Source: Gp13-AA77 sp035946575 (lineage in GTDB: Bacteria > Acidobacteriota > Terriglobia > UBA7540). From it: a DNA stretch of 64,000 nt. The stretch is taken from positions 30,180-94,179 of the forward strand of contig DASYZG010000119.1 of assembly GCA_035946575.1 (NCBI GenBank), given 5' to 3'. The stretch's first letter is position 1; every line of letters begins with the position of its first letter. This document shows, piece by piece, positions 63,073-64,000 of the stretch. The position numbers and the translations under genes were made by a program. A model generated the notes under the pieces. It did no database searches. It was not told the origin of the DNA and saw nothing but the letters and a program-made list of their open reading frames with translations.

Positions 63073-64000
63073 CTACCCGTGAACCTTCGAGACAGGCGCG
63101 GTCTCTTCGGACGAAGCTGGAGCGGGGCTGATGTTGTCAGAAAAGTAGTCGTAGCCGCTGCGGTAGTACCGATGGTAGTGGTAGTAGCCATAACCCTCGT
63201 CGCGGCGAATATCCGCTTTGTTCATAACCACGCCCAAAAGACGGCCTCCAGCGGCCTGAAGAGTACGGCGGGCGCGTATCAAGGCACCACGAGCGGTGAC
63301 GCCGGTCTCCACCACCAGAAGAACCCCGTCGGCCAGAGTCGTCAGGACCGTGGCATCCGTTAACAGAAGAGAAGGCGGTGAATCCAGGACCACGTGGTCG
63401 AAATGAGTCCGCAATTCCGCCAGGAGGTCCGCCATGGAAGGCGAGGACAACAGTTCCGCGGGATTCGGAGGCCGGGGTCCGGAAGTGAGCACCCACAGGC
63501 TGGGCGCCGCCTCGATTCGCTGCAGCGCGTCTTCTGCACTGTGGGCGCCGGTGAGAACACTACTGAGTCCCTTGTCGTTTGGAAGACCGAGAGCCGCGGC
63601 GACGCCGGGCTTGCGCAGATCAGCGTCAACGACGAGCACGCGACTGCCGCGCTGAGCGAGAGCCATGCTTAGATTCAGTGCGGTGGTAGTTTTTCCCTCA
63701 CCGGGGTGCGCGCTGGTGAGGAGGAGGACCTGCGGTGGACGGGCGGCCGTCGAAAGCAGGATCGAGGTGCGCAGCGTCCGGTAGGATTCCGCGAGCGCTG
63801 ATGTGGGGTTCTTGAGTACAGTGAGTGCCACAGCACCGTTCCTGTGCCCGTTCGAGTTCGCCTTCGTCAACGGATACTGGCGCGCCGGAACCGAACCCGA
63901 GGCGGGTATCACGGCCAGGGATGGCAGTCCAACCAGCCCCTCCACCTCATCGGCCGAGCGTACGGAATAGTCGAGCGCTTCCTGGACGAAAGCCAGCGTG
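63073..64000 (-). CDS. Wzc-type polysaccharide tyrosine kinase (5' end beyond window)
   Basis: The frame runs past the right edge without a start; the visible 308 residues begin with LAFVQEALDYSVRSADEVEG, the linker that in Wzc joins the chain-length (Wzz) half to the kinase. Kinase domain of the BY type: ALAESYRTLRTSILLS, Walker A SAHPGEGKTTTALNLSMALA, Walker A' VLVVDADLRKPGVA, Walker B FDHVVLDSPPSLL. The C-terminus has the expected tyrosine cluster (YGYYHYHRYYRSGYDYF), sites of autophosphorylation. It controls polymer length and export with an outer-membrane Wza-type protein not seen here. A GTG at 63945 should not be taken as the start. Confidence 0.92.
   Translation of the reverse strand, partial: TLAFVQEALDYSVRSADEVEGLVGLPSLAVIPASGSVPARQYPLTKANSNGHRNGAVALTVLKNPTSALAESYRTLRTSILLSTAARPPQVLLLTSAHPGEGKTTTALNLSMALAQRGSRVLVVDADLRKPGVAAALGLPNDKGLSSVLTGAHSAEDALQRIEAAPSLWVLTSGPRPPNPAELLSSPSMADLLAELRTHFDHVVLDSPPSLLLTDATVLTTLADGVLLVVETGVTARGALIRARRTLQAAGGRLLGVVMNKADIRRDEGYGYYHYHRYYRSGYDYFSDNISPAPASSEETAPVSKVHG

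Noticed and set aside
63073..63945. Stand-alone CpsD-type kinase starting at GTG 63945
   Set aside because: The frame stays open to the window edge and the preceding residues match the linker of full-length Wzc, so it is the C-terminal part of a larger protein.

Overview
The window is GC-rich (about 60-63% by eye) chromosomal DNA from a Gram-negative (diderm) bacterium. A TamA/BamA-type barrel protein, TamB, a SurA-like chaperone, a TonB-type protein and Wzx/Wzy/Wzc-type polysaccharide genes all point to an outer membrane. Secreted TPR-CHAT, M48 peptidase and FecR proteins, together with dispersed short palindromes, would fit an Acidobacteriota genome. That placement is inference: the window has no rRNA or other marker gene.

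Layout. 1-4068 (minus): a secreted TPR-CHAT protein cut by the left edge, a PKD-like secreted protein, a small two-helix membrane protein and a DUF4019 protein. 4418-6244 (minus): coaE and folD, separated by a low-complexity repeat block. 6719-10951 (plus): a LarA/DUF2088-family protein, a secreted low-complexity protein, a secreted esterase and a TlpA-like thioredoxin. 11292-18918 (plus): a tightly overlapping three-gene outer-membrane assembly operon (Omp85/TamA-like, SurA-like, TamB-like). 19088-27469 (plus): a 58-residue membrane peptide, an ABC exporter, a short cyclic beta-1,2-glucan synthase-like protein (GT84 plus glycoamylase-like domain, no GH94) and a secreted GH144-like beta-1,2-glucanase candidate, which looks like a beta-1,2-glucan production, export and trimming cluster. 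27872-34702 (minus): a five-gene osmoadaptation operon read as otsA, otsB, treS, GT-A glycosyltransferase and MscS-like membrane protein. Its OtsA carries an N-terminal two-helix sensor with a HAMP domain.

34703-38761 is a scar region: a tRNA-Ser(GGA), the decayed catalytic part of a tyrosine recombinase starting right at the tRNA 3' end, a GH39-like secreted glycosidase between two copies of a roughly 63-bp direct repeat, and an orphan coding fragment on the minus strand.

38762-64000 (minus): an M48 peptidase, a TonB-type protein and a FecR protein, then a complete-looking Wzx/Wzy-type exopolysaccharide or O-antigen locus. In transcription order that locus encodes a tyrosine kinase (cut by the right edge), a TPR protein, an O-antigen ligase, a GDP-mannose 3,5-epimerase-like protein, a methyltransferase, a UDP-sugar dehydrogenase, a flippase, two glycosyltransferases, a polymerase, a carbamoyltransferase, a GT4 enzyme, a second methyltransferase, a FemAB/GNAT-like acyltransferase, a DegT aminotransferase, an initiating sugar-phosphate transferase and a membrane-fused epimerase. 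The enzymes suggest a decorated (uronic acid, galactose-type, amino, acyl, methyl, carbamoyl) surface polymer.

The most unusual items are the sensor/HAMP-fused OtsA, the GH94-less beta-1,2-glucan cluster, the TamA-SurA-TamB operon, the membrane-fused epimerase, and the recombinase scar at tRNA-Ser.
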